From assembly GCA_050299695.1 (NCBI GenBank), contig JBNKWI010000008.1:1-64000 (forward strand): 64,000 nt of DNA, in the 5' to 3' direction. Made by a program: the position numbers and the translations under genes. The notes below the pieces were generated by a model. The model saw nothing but the letters and a program-made list of their open reading frames with translations. It was not told the DNA's origin and ran no database searches. Source of the DNA: Ovoidimarina sp050299695. Its GTDB lineage: Bacteria; Pseudomonadota; Alphaproteobacteria; Rhodobacterales; Rhodobacteraceae. Numbering within the stretch: position 1 is the first letter of the stretch; each line of letters opens with the position of its first letter. Of the stretch, positions 26,286 through 37,894 are shown one piece after another.

Positions 26286-26938
26286 TCGCGCTTCTGGTCC
26301 GCGACCTGAGGCTCGCGATCCGGGCGGGCGGCGGCTTTGGCCTGGCGCTGGCCTTCTTCCTGATCGTGGTGACCTTGGTACCCTTCGGCGTCGGGCCCGA
26401 CACCGCGGTGCTTACCCGGATCGCGCCGGGGATCCTGTGGCTCGGCGCTTTGCTGGCCTGCCTTCTGTCGCTTGACCGGATCTTCGCGCTGGACCGCGAG
26501 GACGGGTCGCTCGACCTTCTCGCCACCGCGCCGATCCCGCTCGAGGGGGTCGTGGCGGTGAAGGCGCTGGCCCATTGGCTGACGACGGGGCTGCCGCTGA
26601 CGCTGGCGGCGCCCGGTTTTGGCTTGCTCCTGAACCTCGCGCCGGGGGGCTATCTCTGGCTGACGCTCGGCCTCGCGCTTGGGACGCCGGCCTTGTCGAT
26701 GATCGGCGCCTTCGGGGCGGCGCTGACCGTGGGGCTGAAGCGTGGCGGGCTGCTCCTGTCGCTCCTCGTGCTGCCGCTCTACGTGCCGACGCTGATCTTC
26801 GGGGCCGAGGCCACGCGGCGCGGCGCGGAGGGGATGGCCGCCGGCACGCCGCTCGCGTTCCTCGCTGCGATCAGCCTTTTCGCGGTGGCGCTCCTGCCCT
26901 TCGCCGCCGCCGCCGCGCTGCGCGTCAATCTGCGCTAA
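26282..26938 (+). CDS. ccmB: Haem exporter permease CcmB
   Basis: Inner-membrane protein of 218 residues with six predicted helices, the permease partner of CcmA. It starts with GTG overlapping the ccmA stop. The N-terminus MIALLVRDLRLAIRAGGG and the loop FALDREDGSLDLLATAPIPLE are typical of CcmB. Confidence 0.94.
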   Translation: MIALLVRDLRLAIRAGGGFGLALAFFLIVVTLVPFGVGPDTAVLTRIAPGILWLGALLACLLSLDRIFALDREDGSLDLLATAPIPLEGVVAVKALAHWLTTGLPLTLAAPGFGLLLNLAPGGYLWLTLGLALGTPALSMIGAFGAALTVGLKRGGLLLSLLVLPLYVPTLIFGAEATRRGAEGMAAGTPLAFLAAISLFAVALLPFAAAAALRVNLR

Positions 26939-26982
26939 GGCCCGCGCTTGTGGCGGTCGGGGCTGCGTAATACATAGCCTGC

Positions 26983-27711
26983 ATGTCGCTTTGGGAATAT
27001 GCCAACCCGCGCAAGTTCATGGCCACGACGGCGCCCCTGGTGCCGGTCGTGTCCGTCCTGGCGGGGCTCTGCCTGATGGCGGGGTTGGTCTGGGGCTTCT
27101 TCTTCACGCCCGACGATTTCCGGCAGGGCTCGACGGTGAAGATCATCTATCTGCATGTGCCCGCGGCGATGATGGCGATCAATGCCTGGGCGATGATGCT
27201 GGTGGCCTCGCTGATCTGGCTGGTCCGGCGGCACCATGTCTCGGCCTTGGCCGCCAAGGCGGCGGCGCCGGTGGGGATGACCTTCACGATGATCGCGCTG
27301 GCGTCCGGTGCGCTCTGGGGCCAGCCGATGTGGGGCTCGTGGTGGGAATGGGATCCGCGCCTGACCGCGTTCCTGGTGCTGTTCCTGTTCTATCTCGGCT
27401 ACCAGGCGCTTTGGGCGGCGATCGAGGATCCGGACAGCGCCGCCGACCTCACTTCGGTCCTCTGCCTCGTCGGCTCGGTCTTCGCGGTTATCTCGCGCTA
27501 TGCGCTCCTCTTCTGGAACCAGGGGCTGCACCAGGGCGCGTCGCTGAGCGTCGAGCCCGGGACGCGCATGGATGCGGTGTTCAAGCTGCCGCTCTACCTG
27601 TGCATGGCCGGCTTCGTGCTGCTCTTCATCGCGCTCGTCCTTTACCGGACCCGGACCGAGATCCGCGCCAGGCGGCTGCAGGCGCTGGAAGCGCGGGAGC
27701 GGATGGCGTGA
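26983..27711 (+). CDS. ccmC: Haem-handling protein CcmC
   Basis: Inner-membrane haem handling protein of 242 residues that loads haem onto CcmE. It carries the tryptophan-rich periplasmic motif WGSWWEWDPRLT and conserved His residues in flanking loops (YLHVPAAM and the NQGLHQGAS region). Six helices are predicted. It is followed directly by ccmD (TGATG overlap). Confidence 0.95.
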   Translation: MSLWEYANPRKFMATTAPLVPVVSVLAGLCLMAGLVWGFFFTPDDFRQGSTVKIIYLHVPAAMMAINAWAMMLVASLIWLVRRHHVSALAAKAAAPVGMTFTMIALASGALWGQPMWGSWWEWDPRLTAFLVLFLFYLGYQALWAAIEDPDSAADLTSVLCLVGSVFAVISRYALLFWNQGLHQGASLSVEPGTRMDAVFKLPLYLCMAGFVLLFIALVLYRTRTEIRARRLQALEARERMA

Positions 27712-27863
27712 TGCCGGAACTGGGTAAATACGCGGGCGCGGTGCTCGGCTCCTATGCGGTGGGGCTCGGGCTGATCGCGGCGCTGATCGTCCTGAGCGTG
27801 TTGCGGGCGCGGCGGGTCAAGCGGGCCCTCGAAGCGGCGGAGGCGCGTGTCTGGGATGGCTAG
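27711..27863 (+). CDS. ccmD: Haem exporter small subunit CcmD
   Basis: A 50-residue protein with one transmembrane helix near the N-terminus and a basic tail (RARRVKRALEAAEARVWDG), as expected for CcmD. CcmD is needed to release CcmE from CcmABC. It starts on the last base of the ccmC stop and overlaps ccmG by eight bases. Confidence 0.9.
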   Translation: MPELGKYAGAVLGSYAVGLGLIAALIVLSVLRARRVKRALEAAEARVWDG

Positions 27864-28389
27864 GCTCTCACCCCTGATGCTGGCGCCGCCCATCGTCTTC
27901 GCGGCCATCGCCGGGCTTTTCTTCGCCGGCATGATGCGCGACGACCCCGATGCGCTGCCCTCGGCCCGGATCGGCCAGGTGGCGCCGGCGATGGTGCTGG
28001 AGCCCCTGGGCGCGGCGCCCGGTTTCGACGGCGCGACGCTCGCCGAACCGGGGGTGAAGCTGGTGAATTTCTGGGCGAGCTGGTGCGCGCCCTGCCGGGC
28101 CGAGCACCCGACTTTGTCGGCTCTGGCGGATGAGGGCGTGACGATCTACGGCGTCAACTACAAGGACGATCCGGCCAAGGCGCAGGCCTTCCTGGCCGAG
28201 CTTGGCAATCCCTATGTGGCGATCGGCGCCGATACGAGCGGCCGCGCCGGGCTCGACTGGGGCATCTACGGCGTGCCCGAGACCTTCGTGATCGACAGCG
28301 AGGGGCGGATCGTGTTCCGCTTCGCCGGGCCAATCACACGGACGGTCCTCGAAAAGCAGGTGCGCCCGGCCATGGACGGAGCCGAATAG
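27856..28389 (+). CDS. ccmG: Thiol-disulfide oxidoreductase CcmG/DsbE
   Basis: Membrane-anchored periplasmic thioredoxin-like protein of 177 residues that reduces apocytochrome c. An N-terminal anchor (about residues 6-26) precedes the active site WASWCAPCRAEHP and the cis-Pro segment YGVPETFVID. It ends the ccmABCDG operon. ccmE, ccmF and ccmH are not in this window. Confidence 0.94.
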   Translation: MARLSPLMLAPPIVFAAIAGLFFAGMMRDDPDALPSARIGQVAPAMVLEPLGAAPGFDGATLAEPGVKLVNFWASWCAPCRAEHPTLSALADEGVTIYGVNYKDDPAKAQAFLAELGNPYVAIGADTSGRAGLDWGIYGVPETFVIDSEGRIVFRFAGPITRTVLEKQVRPAMDGAE

Positions 28390-28471
28390 CTCCTGGCCGG
28401 GCGCAGAGGAACAATCCCCTAGGTCTTCCCTCACCCGGATCGCGGCTGCAGATCGCCGCGACCCACACTCG

Positions 28472-28585
28472 TTAAACCAGTCCCGCGAGGGCCAGAACGG
28501 CCAGTCCGCCCAGTTCGAATACCGGCATACTCGCGGTCGGCCTGAACCGGACGGACCGGATCCAGCCGAAAACTCGGAACTTCAT
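28472..28585 (-). CDS. Small hypothetical protein with one membrane segment, 37 residues
   Basis: A short ORF with a basic start (MKFRVFGWIRSVRFRPTA) and a hydrophobic C-terminal segment (LGGLAVLALAGLV), preceded by GGGGGTGA. The shape suggests a one-helix membrane peptide. It lies alone between ccmG and acnA. Function unknown, and it may be chance. Confidence 0.4.
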   Translation of the reverse strand: MKFRVFGWIRSVRFRPTASMPVFELGGLAVLALAGLV

Positions 28586-28774
28586 TTTTCACCCCCACTT
28601 ACGCCATCAATCTGCCGCATTTCGGTGGGGTGCGCGAGTTTTCGCTCAATTCCTGCCGTTTTTACCGGCGAACTAAGGGACAACGGCGACCAAGCCGTTT
28701 GATTGTTTCCTTAGTGAAGACGGACATCCGGCGCTGGGGCTTTTTCGGCGCGAATCCGCCGGTTGGAAATGGCA

Positions 28775-28800
28775 ACGCCCCGGCGATGGGGCCGGGGCGT
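28775..28800 (-). terminator. Hairpin after acnA
   Basis: A perfect 10-bp stem, ACGCCCCGGC with GCCGGGGCGT, and a six-base loop, 22 bases beyond the acnA stop on the minus strand. Only weak T-richness follows. Confidence 0.65.
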
Positions 28801-28822
28801 GCGCGGTCGTTTCGGACGGGTC

Positions 28823-31510
<2,688 letters not shown>

Positions 31511-31593
31511 CTGGCATACCTCCTAGTGGGGCTGGATCTCCCCGGTCTTTGCGCCGAGCCGAGGCGACATTCAAGGGGGGTGCGGCAAAATAA

Positions 31594-31623
31594 TGTATAC
31601 CATGGTGTACAAATTTTGGGCAA
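31594..31623 (-). promoter_or_regulatory. acnA promoter with overlapping palindrome
   Basis: On the minus strand, TTGCCC (31623-31618) and TATACA (31599-31594) are 18 bases apart and lie about 85 bases ahead of acnA. The near-perfect palindrome TGTATACCATGGTGTACA (31594-31611, one base pair mismatched) covers the -10 region and spacer, a good place for a repressor. The regulator is unknown. Confidence 0.5.
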
Positions 31624-31705
31624 GCCGTGTAACCAATCTCTCAAAACCTTGATTGGTGCGGATCGCGCGCAGCCGCTACCAAGCCGGAGTGGGGTACCGG
31701 ACGGG

Positions 31706-32410
31706 ATGTCGATGCGGTTTTTGAAAGTGACACTGGCGGCGGCACTGGTCGCGATGGCGGGCGCGGCCGCGGCGGCGGAGCGGCTGGTGGTGGTCGAGCT
31801 CTTCACCTCGCAGGGCTGCTCCTCCTGTCCGCCGGCGGACGAGATCCTGGCCGAGTTGACGGCGCGGCGCGACGTGCTGCCGCTCGCACTCCATGTGGAT
31901 TACTGGGATTATATCGGCTGGAAGGACGATTTCGCCTCTCCGGCCTTCACCGATCGGCAGCGGCGCTATGCGCACGCGGCGGGCGAGCGGACGATCTACA
32001 CGCCGCAGATGGTGGTGGGCGGGCGCGACCATGTGATCGGCACGAAGCCGATGCGGCTCGCGCAGCTGATCGAGCGGGCCCATGGCGAGCCCGTGACTGT
32101 GGATGTCTCGGTCGCGCGCAAGGGCGGTACGATGTCGGTGGCGGCCGAAGCGAAGGCGTCGCGGCCGGGGCGGTACCAGGTGCTCCTGGTGACCTACCGG
32201 CCTTCGGAGACAGTAGAGATCCGGCGCGGCGAGAATGCCGGGCGGCGGATCACCTATCGCAATATCGTCTCGAACATCGTCGAGATCGGGGACTGGGACG
32301 GGCGCGGGCGCTTCGAGGCGAGCCATGCGGTGCCTGCGGGCGGCGACGCGGCTGTGCTGATCCAGGAAGCGGGCGCGGGGCCGATCCTGGCGGCGGCGCG
32401 GGTGCCCTAG
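31706..32410 (+). CDS. Secreted DUF1223 thioredoxin-like protein
   Basis: A 234-residue protein with a signal peptide ending near AGAAAAAE. The mature part begins LVVVELFTSQGCSSCPPADE, which holds a CxxC dithiol (Cys-Ser-Ser-Cys) in the thioredoxin-fold position typical of DUF1223. A later beta-domain follows. It is probably periplasmic and redox-active, role unknown. An alternative Met lies two codons downstream. It is divergent from acnA across about 195 bases. Confidence 0.87.
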   Translation: MSMRFLKVTLAAALVAMAGAAAAAERLVVVELFTSQGCSSCPPADEILAELTARRDVLPLALHVDYWDYIGWKDDFASPAFTDRQRRYAHAAGERTIYTPQMVVGGRDHVIGTKPMRLAQLIERAHGEPVTVDVSVARKGGTMSVAAEAKASRPGRYQVLLVTYRPSETVEIRRGENAGRRITYRNIVSNIVEIGDWDGRGRFEASHAVPAGGDAAVLIQEAGAGPILAAARVP

Positions 32411-33297
32411 GCTTCGGCCGAAGGGGCGCGTTTCGCCCAGCGGCGGTGAATCCAGAACCATTGGTCCATATGGGCGCGGACATGCGCCTCGAGCCCGTCG
32501 TTGAGCGCCTGGGTCATCGCCTGGGGGGTCGAGGCAGAGACAGGCGGGTCGAGATGGATGCGGAAGCTCAGCCCGTCGGGCTGGCGGATGCCGTAGATCG
32601 GGACCAGGAGCGCGTCGTATTTCAGGGCCCATTCGGCAGCCGAGAGCGAGGACGGCGCGGGCTTGCCGAAGAAGGTGAGCGACGTCCCGCGGATCATGTG
32701 GACATCGACGAGGATGCCCATGATGCCGCCCGCTGCGAGATGGCGGACGAGGTTCAGGACGCCCTTGCGGTCGGCCGGAAAGACCGGCTCGCCGATTGCC
32801 GAGATCGCGGCCACGTAATGGGCGTTGAAGCTGGCGTTGCGCATCGGGCGGTAGAGCGCGGCGAGCGGGTGGCCCTGGGCGAAAAGCGCCGCGCGGGGGG
32901 CGTCGTAATTGCCGAAATGCGCGGTGACGAGGATCACCGGGCGGCCGGCGGCCCGGGCCTCGAGGAAGGCGTCGACGCCCGGGCCGGTGAGCGGCGCTTC
33001 CCTGAGGCGGGCGGCGAATTCGCCGGCCGAGTAGATCTCGATCAGGGTGCGGCCGGCATTGTCGGGAACGGCACGCTGCAGGCGGCGGACCTCCTCGGGC
33101 GGGAGGTCGGGGCGGACATGGGCGAGGTTGAGCGCGATCCGGCGGTCCCAGCGGGCGAGAGGGGCTACGATGCGCGACACGATCCAGCCCATGAGCCGCA
33201 CGCGGCGCTCGTAGGGGAGGCGCAGCACCAGGCCAAGCAGCGCCCTGATCGCCAGGTTCTGCATGAAATCGCGCCAGTCGCTTTCGGGTCGCTGCAT
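32407..33297 (-). CDS. Lipid A biosynthesis acyltransferase (LpxL/HtrB family)
   Basis: Inner-membrane acyltransferase of 296 residues that adds a secondary acyl chain to lipid A precursors. The HxxxxD motif is TAHFGNYD. An N-terminal hydrophobic anchor (about 12-30) is present. The last four bases overlap the DUF1223 gene on the other strand. LpxL and LpxM types cannot be told apart here. Confidence 0.88.
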   Translation of the reverse strand: MQRPESDWRDFMQNLAIRALLGLVLRLPYERRVRLMGWIVSRIVAPLARWDRRIALNLAHVRPDLPPEEVRRLQRAVPDNAGRTLIEIYSAGEFAARLREAPLTGPGVDAFLEARAAGRPVILVTAHFGNYDAPRAALFAQGHPLAALYRPMRNASFNAHYVAAISAIGEPVFPADRKGVLNLVRHLAAGGIMGILVDVHMIRGTSLTFFGKPAPSSLSAAEWALKYDALLVPIYGIRQPDGLSFRIHLDPPVSASTPQAMTQALNDGLEAHVRAHMDQWFWIHRRWAKRAPSAEA

Positions 33298-33395
33298 CGC
33301 GCCTCGGATGGTGAACGGGTGGTGGCGCAGAGATAGACGGGGCGGGAGGCGACCTCAAGGCGGCGTCTCCGGGGCGCGACAGCGGCGTGTGGGCG

Positions 33396-34535
33396 TCAGC
33401 CCTCGTCGGCGATGAGGTAGATCTCGCCCGAGGCCTCGAGCTCGCGGATCGCGGCGACGACGGCGCCCATCGCCTCTTCGCCGGCCTCCTCGCTCACCTC
33501 GCCGATATCCTCGATCTCGCCCTTGATCGAATCCGCCATCCGCTGCGAGAGGCCGCCGAGGAGGAACTCGCCGGCGGTCTTGAGATCGGTCAGGAGCGCG
33601 CTGGCGAGCGCCCGGACCAGCACGTCCTGGTCGACCTGGCGGACGATCTTCGGAATGTCGCGCGGGTCGATCCGCTCGGGGATGTTGCCGAAGGTGAAGA
33701 TCGCCTTTCGGACCTCTTCGGCGAAATCCTTGTCGGTTTCGTCGAGACCTTCGAGCACGGTGTTCCGGGTCGCCGCGCGGGAGAAGTTCAGGATCGCGCC
33801 GACGCGTTCGACCGGGCCTTCCTCGAAGGCGCGGTTCGGCTGGATCGCGAGCACGCCGGCGAGCGCCTTGCCGATGCGGTGGATCGCGTCCGGCGAGACC
33901 GCGGAGGTGACCGAGATCGCGTAGGTCAGGCGGCGGGCGCGTTCGCCGGGCATCAACCCGAGGAGTTCGGCGGCCTTCGAGACCTTGAGCTTCGAAAGGA
34001 TCACCGCCGCGACCTCGACGCTCTCGCGGTCGAGCGCAGGGAGGAGGTCTTCCGATTCCTGCTCGCCGATCCGCTCCCAGGGGTCGCCCACCAGCTTCGT
34101 GCCGCCCGATTGCGCGCGCAGCCGGGCCGCGACCGAGGGGCTGACGGAATCGCCCAGGAGCTCCAGCGCCTTCTTGACGCCCTCGGCGCCGCCGAGGCCT
34201 GGACGCTTCATCCGCTCGGCGAATTCCTTGCGCACGGCGGCAACGGTGCCGGGCTCGACCTCGCCCAGATTGGCGATGGCGCGGACCAGCCGTGCCTGCG
34301 CCTCGTCGGGGAGATGTTCGAGCGAGAAGGGCTTGCCGTCTTGCGCCAGTGCCTGGACGAGGATCGCCGCTTTTTCGATGCCTGACAGATGCGCGATCGA
34401 GGTGGGTTCGACCGACAACGCACCGCCACCGCCGCCCATGGGCAGCGGATCGAGGCCGGGAAGACCGGCCATGGGAAGGGGCATCATCGGTTCCATGGCA
34501 TAGGCGACAAGTGGCGAGCAGATCCCTGTTGCCAT
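33396..34535 (-). CDS. fliG: FliG-like flagellar motor switch protein
   Basis: A 379-residue homologue of FliG. The N-terminal domain (about 50-110, LSGIEKAAILVQALAQDG) would bind FliF. The middle domain (about 150-240) has DRESVEVAAVILSKLK where classic FliG has EHPQ. The C-terminal domain (about 260-375, IPKIVRQVDQDVLVRALASALL) carries the charged torque helix. It is far from other flagellar genes. The Gly/Met/Pro-rich first 45 residues make the start uncertain, and a Met at 34496 is an alternative. A small secreted-protein gene lies just upstream on the same strand. Confidence 0.82.
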   Translation of the reverse strand: MATGICSPLVAYAMEPMMPLPMAGLPGLDPLPMGGGGGALSVEPTSIAHLSGIEKAAILVQALAQDGKPFSLEHLPDEAQARLVRAIANLGEVEPGTVAAVRKEFAERMKRPGLGGAEGVKKALELLGDSVSPSVAARLRAQSGGTKLVGDPWERIGEQESEDLLPALDRESVEVAAVILSKLKVSKAAELLGLMPGERARRLTYAISVTSAVSPDAIHRIGKALAGVLAIQPNRAFEEGPVERVGAILNFSRAATRNTVLEGLDETDKDFAEEVRKAIFTFGNIPERIDPRDIPKIVRQVDQDVLVRALASALLTDLKTAGEFLLGGLSQRMADSIKGEIEDIGEVSEEAGEEAMGAVVAAIRELEASGEIYLIADEG

Positions 34536-34583
34536 GGTCAGCGTTAAGGTTTGGTTCCTGCCGGACGGGCCGGCGCGGCGCGC

Positions 34584-34745
34584 TCAGCCGGTGGTCGGCA
34601 CGCACCGCTGCGATTCGGCGTCCCAGACGGTTCCGGTCGCGCAGGACATGGCCTGTTCGGTGTCATGGCCCATGCAGGACGCGGCGGAAAGCGTGGGGGC
34701 GCCAGCGAGAATCAGTGAGATCAGGGCGAACGCGGTCTTCGACAT
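34584..34745 (-). CDS. Small secreted Cys-containing protein, 53 residues
   Basis: MSKTAFALISLILAGAPTLS is a clear signal peptide, probably cleaved near SAAS. The mature peptide of about 32 residues contains three Cys (CMGHDTEQAMSC and RCVP) and the segment GTVWDAESQRCVP, which recalls short chitin-binding-like or adhesive cysteine peptides. GGAAAGGA precedes the ATG and a promoter candidate lies at 34774-34801. fliG follows 48 bases downstream. Function unknown. Confidence 0.7.
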   Translation of the reverse strand: MSKTAFALISLILAGAPTLSAASCMGHDTEQAMSCATGTVWDAESQRCVPTTG

Positions 34746-34773
34746 CCGTGGATCCTTTCCCGATGAGGCCCCC

Positions 34774-34801
34774 AGTGTAGCGAATCTTGCGCACTTCGCA
34801 A
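34774..34801 (-). promoter_or_regulatory. Promoter candidate for the small secreted protein and fliG
   Basis: TTGCGA (34801-34796) and TACACT (34779-34774) on the minus strand are separated by 16 bases, with about 30 bases to the start codon. It lies at the edge of an AT-rich divergent region. Confidence 0.45.
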
Positions 34802-34809
34802 AATAAGTG

Positions 34810-34837
34810 TTTCAAATGCCAAAATACACGTTATAGT
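34810..34837 (+). promoter_or_regulatory. Promoter candidate for the 59-residue membrane protein
   Basis: TTTCAA and TATAGT are 16 bases apart within an AT-rich island. The -10 matches the consensus at five of six positions but the -35 is weak. Confidence 0.35.
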
Positions 34838-34915
34838 TGTGTTTAGATTAAGACAAAATAAACCGTAAACGGGTTCGCTGTCGGCATCACCAATTGCATT
34901 CGCGGGAGAGCAGGA

Positions 34916-35095
34916 GTGCATACGGATATTGCCCAGGCGGCGGTGCTGGTCGGCACCCCGGGAACGGTTCAGACACTGGTCGTTGCGGGTACGATGACGC
35001 TGGCGGGGCTTTACGCGTTGGTCGGGCTCGTGGTGACCGAAGAGATCAACCTGGTGATCCAGGCGGTCTACGAGAGCGATTCCCCGGTCCGGTAG
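34916..35095 (+). CDS. Small membrane protein, 59 residues
   Basis: GTG start directly after AGCAGGA, a good ribosome binding site. The protein has one predicted helix (about 18-43: TVQTLVVAGTMTLAGLYALVG) with short polar ends. A 9-bp GC-rich hairpin lies after the stop. I do not recognise the family. The start signal, helix and hairpin support a real gene. Confidence 0.6.
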   Translation: MHTDIAQAAVLVGTPGTVQTLVVAGTMTLAGLYALVGLVVTEEINLVIQAVYESDSPVR

Positions 35096-35117
35096 TTCCT
35101 CGCCGGACCTTCCCCCA

Positions 35118-35153
35118 GCGGCCCGGCGGCGAGCACCCCTGCCACCGGGCCGC
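35118..35153. terminator. Hairpin between the small membrane gene and purB
   Basis: GCGGCCCGG pairs with CCGGGCCGC around an 18-base loop, between two convergent genes, so it may serve both. Confidence 0.6.
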
Positions 35154-35182
35154 ACCCCCTCTTACATTCCGGGATCAGCGGC

Positions 35183-36493
<1,311 letters not shown>

Positions 36494-36571
36494 CTCGGGG
36501 AGGCTCCGGGGCTTGGACTCGTCTGCGCGGCGGTCATAGACTGCGCCTTCCCGGGCGGCAAGGAGAGCGGG

Positions 36572-36991
36572 GTGGCACTGGTTCTGGGCGATTTCGAGGG
36601 AGTCTGGCGGGTGGAGCGCCGGATCGAGGATGCGCGCGGGCCGGGCGGGCGGTTCGAAGGGCGGGCGGTGTTCGCGCCGGACGGGACGGGCGGGCTTGCC
36701 TATGACGAGGAGGGAGCGCTGGTTCTGGAGGGCCAGGGGCCAGTCGCGGCGACGCGGCGCTATCTCTGGCGGCCGGACGGGGCGGGGCGGGTCGAAGTGC
36801 TGTTCGCGGACGGGCGAGCGTTTCACGGCTTCTCGCTCGCGGACGGGGCGAAGGCGGAGCATTGGTGCGATCCGGACCATTACCGGGTGGCCTACGACTT
36901 CGCGGCCTGGCCCGAATGGCGCGCGGAATGGCGGGTTTCGGGCCCGCGCAAGGCCTATCGCCTCTGGTCGCGGTACCGGCGCGAGGCCTGA
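36572..36991 (+). CDS. DUF6314-family protein
   Basis: A 139-residue protein with GTG start after AGGAGAG. The sequence follows a lipocalin-like pattern: GDFEGVWRVERRIED, GRFEGRAVFAPD, YLWRPD, then HWCDPDHYRVAYDF and SGPRKAYRLWSRYRREA. These match my memory of DUF6314, an uncharacterised family. It is divergent from purB and about 70 bases ahead of bioY. Confidence 0.72.
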   Translation: MALVLGDFEGVWRVERRIEDARGPGGRFEGRAVFAPDGTGGLAYDEEGALVLEGQGPVAATRRYLWRPDGAGRVEVLFADGRAFHGFSLADGAKAEHWCDPDHYRVAYDFAAWPEWRAEWRVSGPRKAYRLWSRYRREA

Positions 36992-37063
36992 TCCGCGCTT
37001 GCGCCGGTGCCGGTGCTGGTGCAGAAACTTCGGGAACGCAGGGGCAATTCCGGAGCACACGCC

Positions 37064-37663
37064 ATGAGCGCAACGACCGACGACAGGGTTTTGACAGAGG
37101 CTTTCGGCCCGACCGAAGGCGCCGGCCTGCGGGTGAAGCAGGTGGCGCTGGTGGTGGTGGGGATCGCAGCGATGGCGATCTTTGCGAAGATCAAGGTGCC
37201 GATGTGGCCGGTGCCGGTCACCATGGGCACTTTCGTGGTGCTGACGCTGGGCGCCGCCTACGGGCCGCGGCTCGGGCTGGCGACGATCCTCGGCTATCTG
37301 GCGGTGGGCGCGCTCGGCTTCGACGTCTTCGCGAGCTCCTCGGCCGAGAAATACGGTCTCACCTACATGATGGGCGGCACCGGCGGCTATCTCCTGGGCT
37401 ACGTGCTGGCGACGCTGGCGCTGGGCTTCGCGGCGCGGAAGGGCTGGGACCGGAGCGTGCCGGGCATGGCCGGGGCGATGCTTGTGGGCAACGTGCTGAT
37501 CTACGTGCCGGGGCTTCTGTGGCTGGGCCAGCTCTATGGCTGGGACAAGCCGATCCTGGCATGGGGCCTGACGCCGTTCCTCGTCGGCGATGCGCTGAAG
37601 CTGGCGCTGGCGGCGCTGATCGTGCCGGCTGCCTGGAAGCTGGTGGGCAAGGCCCGCGCCTGA
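37064..37663 (+). CDS. bioY: Biotin transporter BioY
   Basis: Substrate-binding membrane subunit (S component) of an ECF-type biotin transporter, 199 residues and about six helices. MWPVPVTMGTFVVLTLGAAYGPRLG and GGTGGYLLGYVLATLALG are characteristic BioY segments. bioM and bioN are not adjacent, so it may work alone, as described in some proteobacteria. The start at 37064 avoids a basic non-family extension. A long perfect palindrome follows at 37690-37715. Confidence 0.93.
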   Translation: MSATTDDRVLTEAFGPTEGAGLRVKQVALVVVGIAAMAIFAKIKVPMWPVPVTMGTFVVLTLGAAYGPRLGLATILGYLAVGALGFDVFASSSAEKYGLTYMMGGTGGYLLGYVLATLALGFAARKGWDRSVPGMAGAMLVGNVLIYVPGLLWLGQLYGWDKPILAWGLTPFLVGDALKLALAALIVPAAWKLVGKARA

Positions 37664-37689
37664 CCCCGAGCCAGGTCTGATCCAAAGGA

Positions 37690-37715
37690 GAGGCGCGTGC
37701 CATGGCACGCGCCTC
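37690..37715 (+). terminator. 26-bp perfect palindrome after bioY
   Basis: The segment is fully self-complementary, centred on GTGCCATGGCAC, and lies 27 bases after the bioY stop. As RNA it forms a strong stem, probably the bioY terminator. Three more hairpins follow before the next gene. Confidence 0.7.
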
Positions 37716-37729
37716 ACGTCATTCTGGGG

Positions 37730-37894
37730 CGCAGGCCTTGCGGCCTGCGGACGCTCCGGTGCCGTTGGGCGCGCGGGTCTGACCGGGGGAAGTTTGCGTG
37801 GGAGGCGTCTGATGAGCCGGCTGCTCATCAGAGCGCCTTTCCGAGGGTCTGGAGATTCCCCGCCGCCTCAAGGCCTTCGTGCCTCAGGCCTTGA
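37730..37894. repeat. Cluster of three further hairpins in a convergent gap
   Basis: CGCAGGCC/GGCCTGCG with loop TTGC (37730-37749), CTGATGAGC/GCTCATCAG (37809-37831) and TCAAGGCC/GGCCTTGA (37868-37894). The last overlaps the end of the OsmC-fusion gene. Together with the palindrome at 37690 this gives four stems in about 200 bases. It may be a stacked bidirectional terminator or a repeat element. Confidence 0.6.

Noticed and set aside
26939..26982. Separate promoter or gene between ccmB and ccmC
   Set aside because: Only 44 bases without clear promoter elements; more likely an intra-operon gap.
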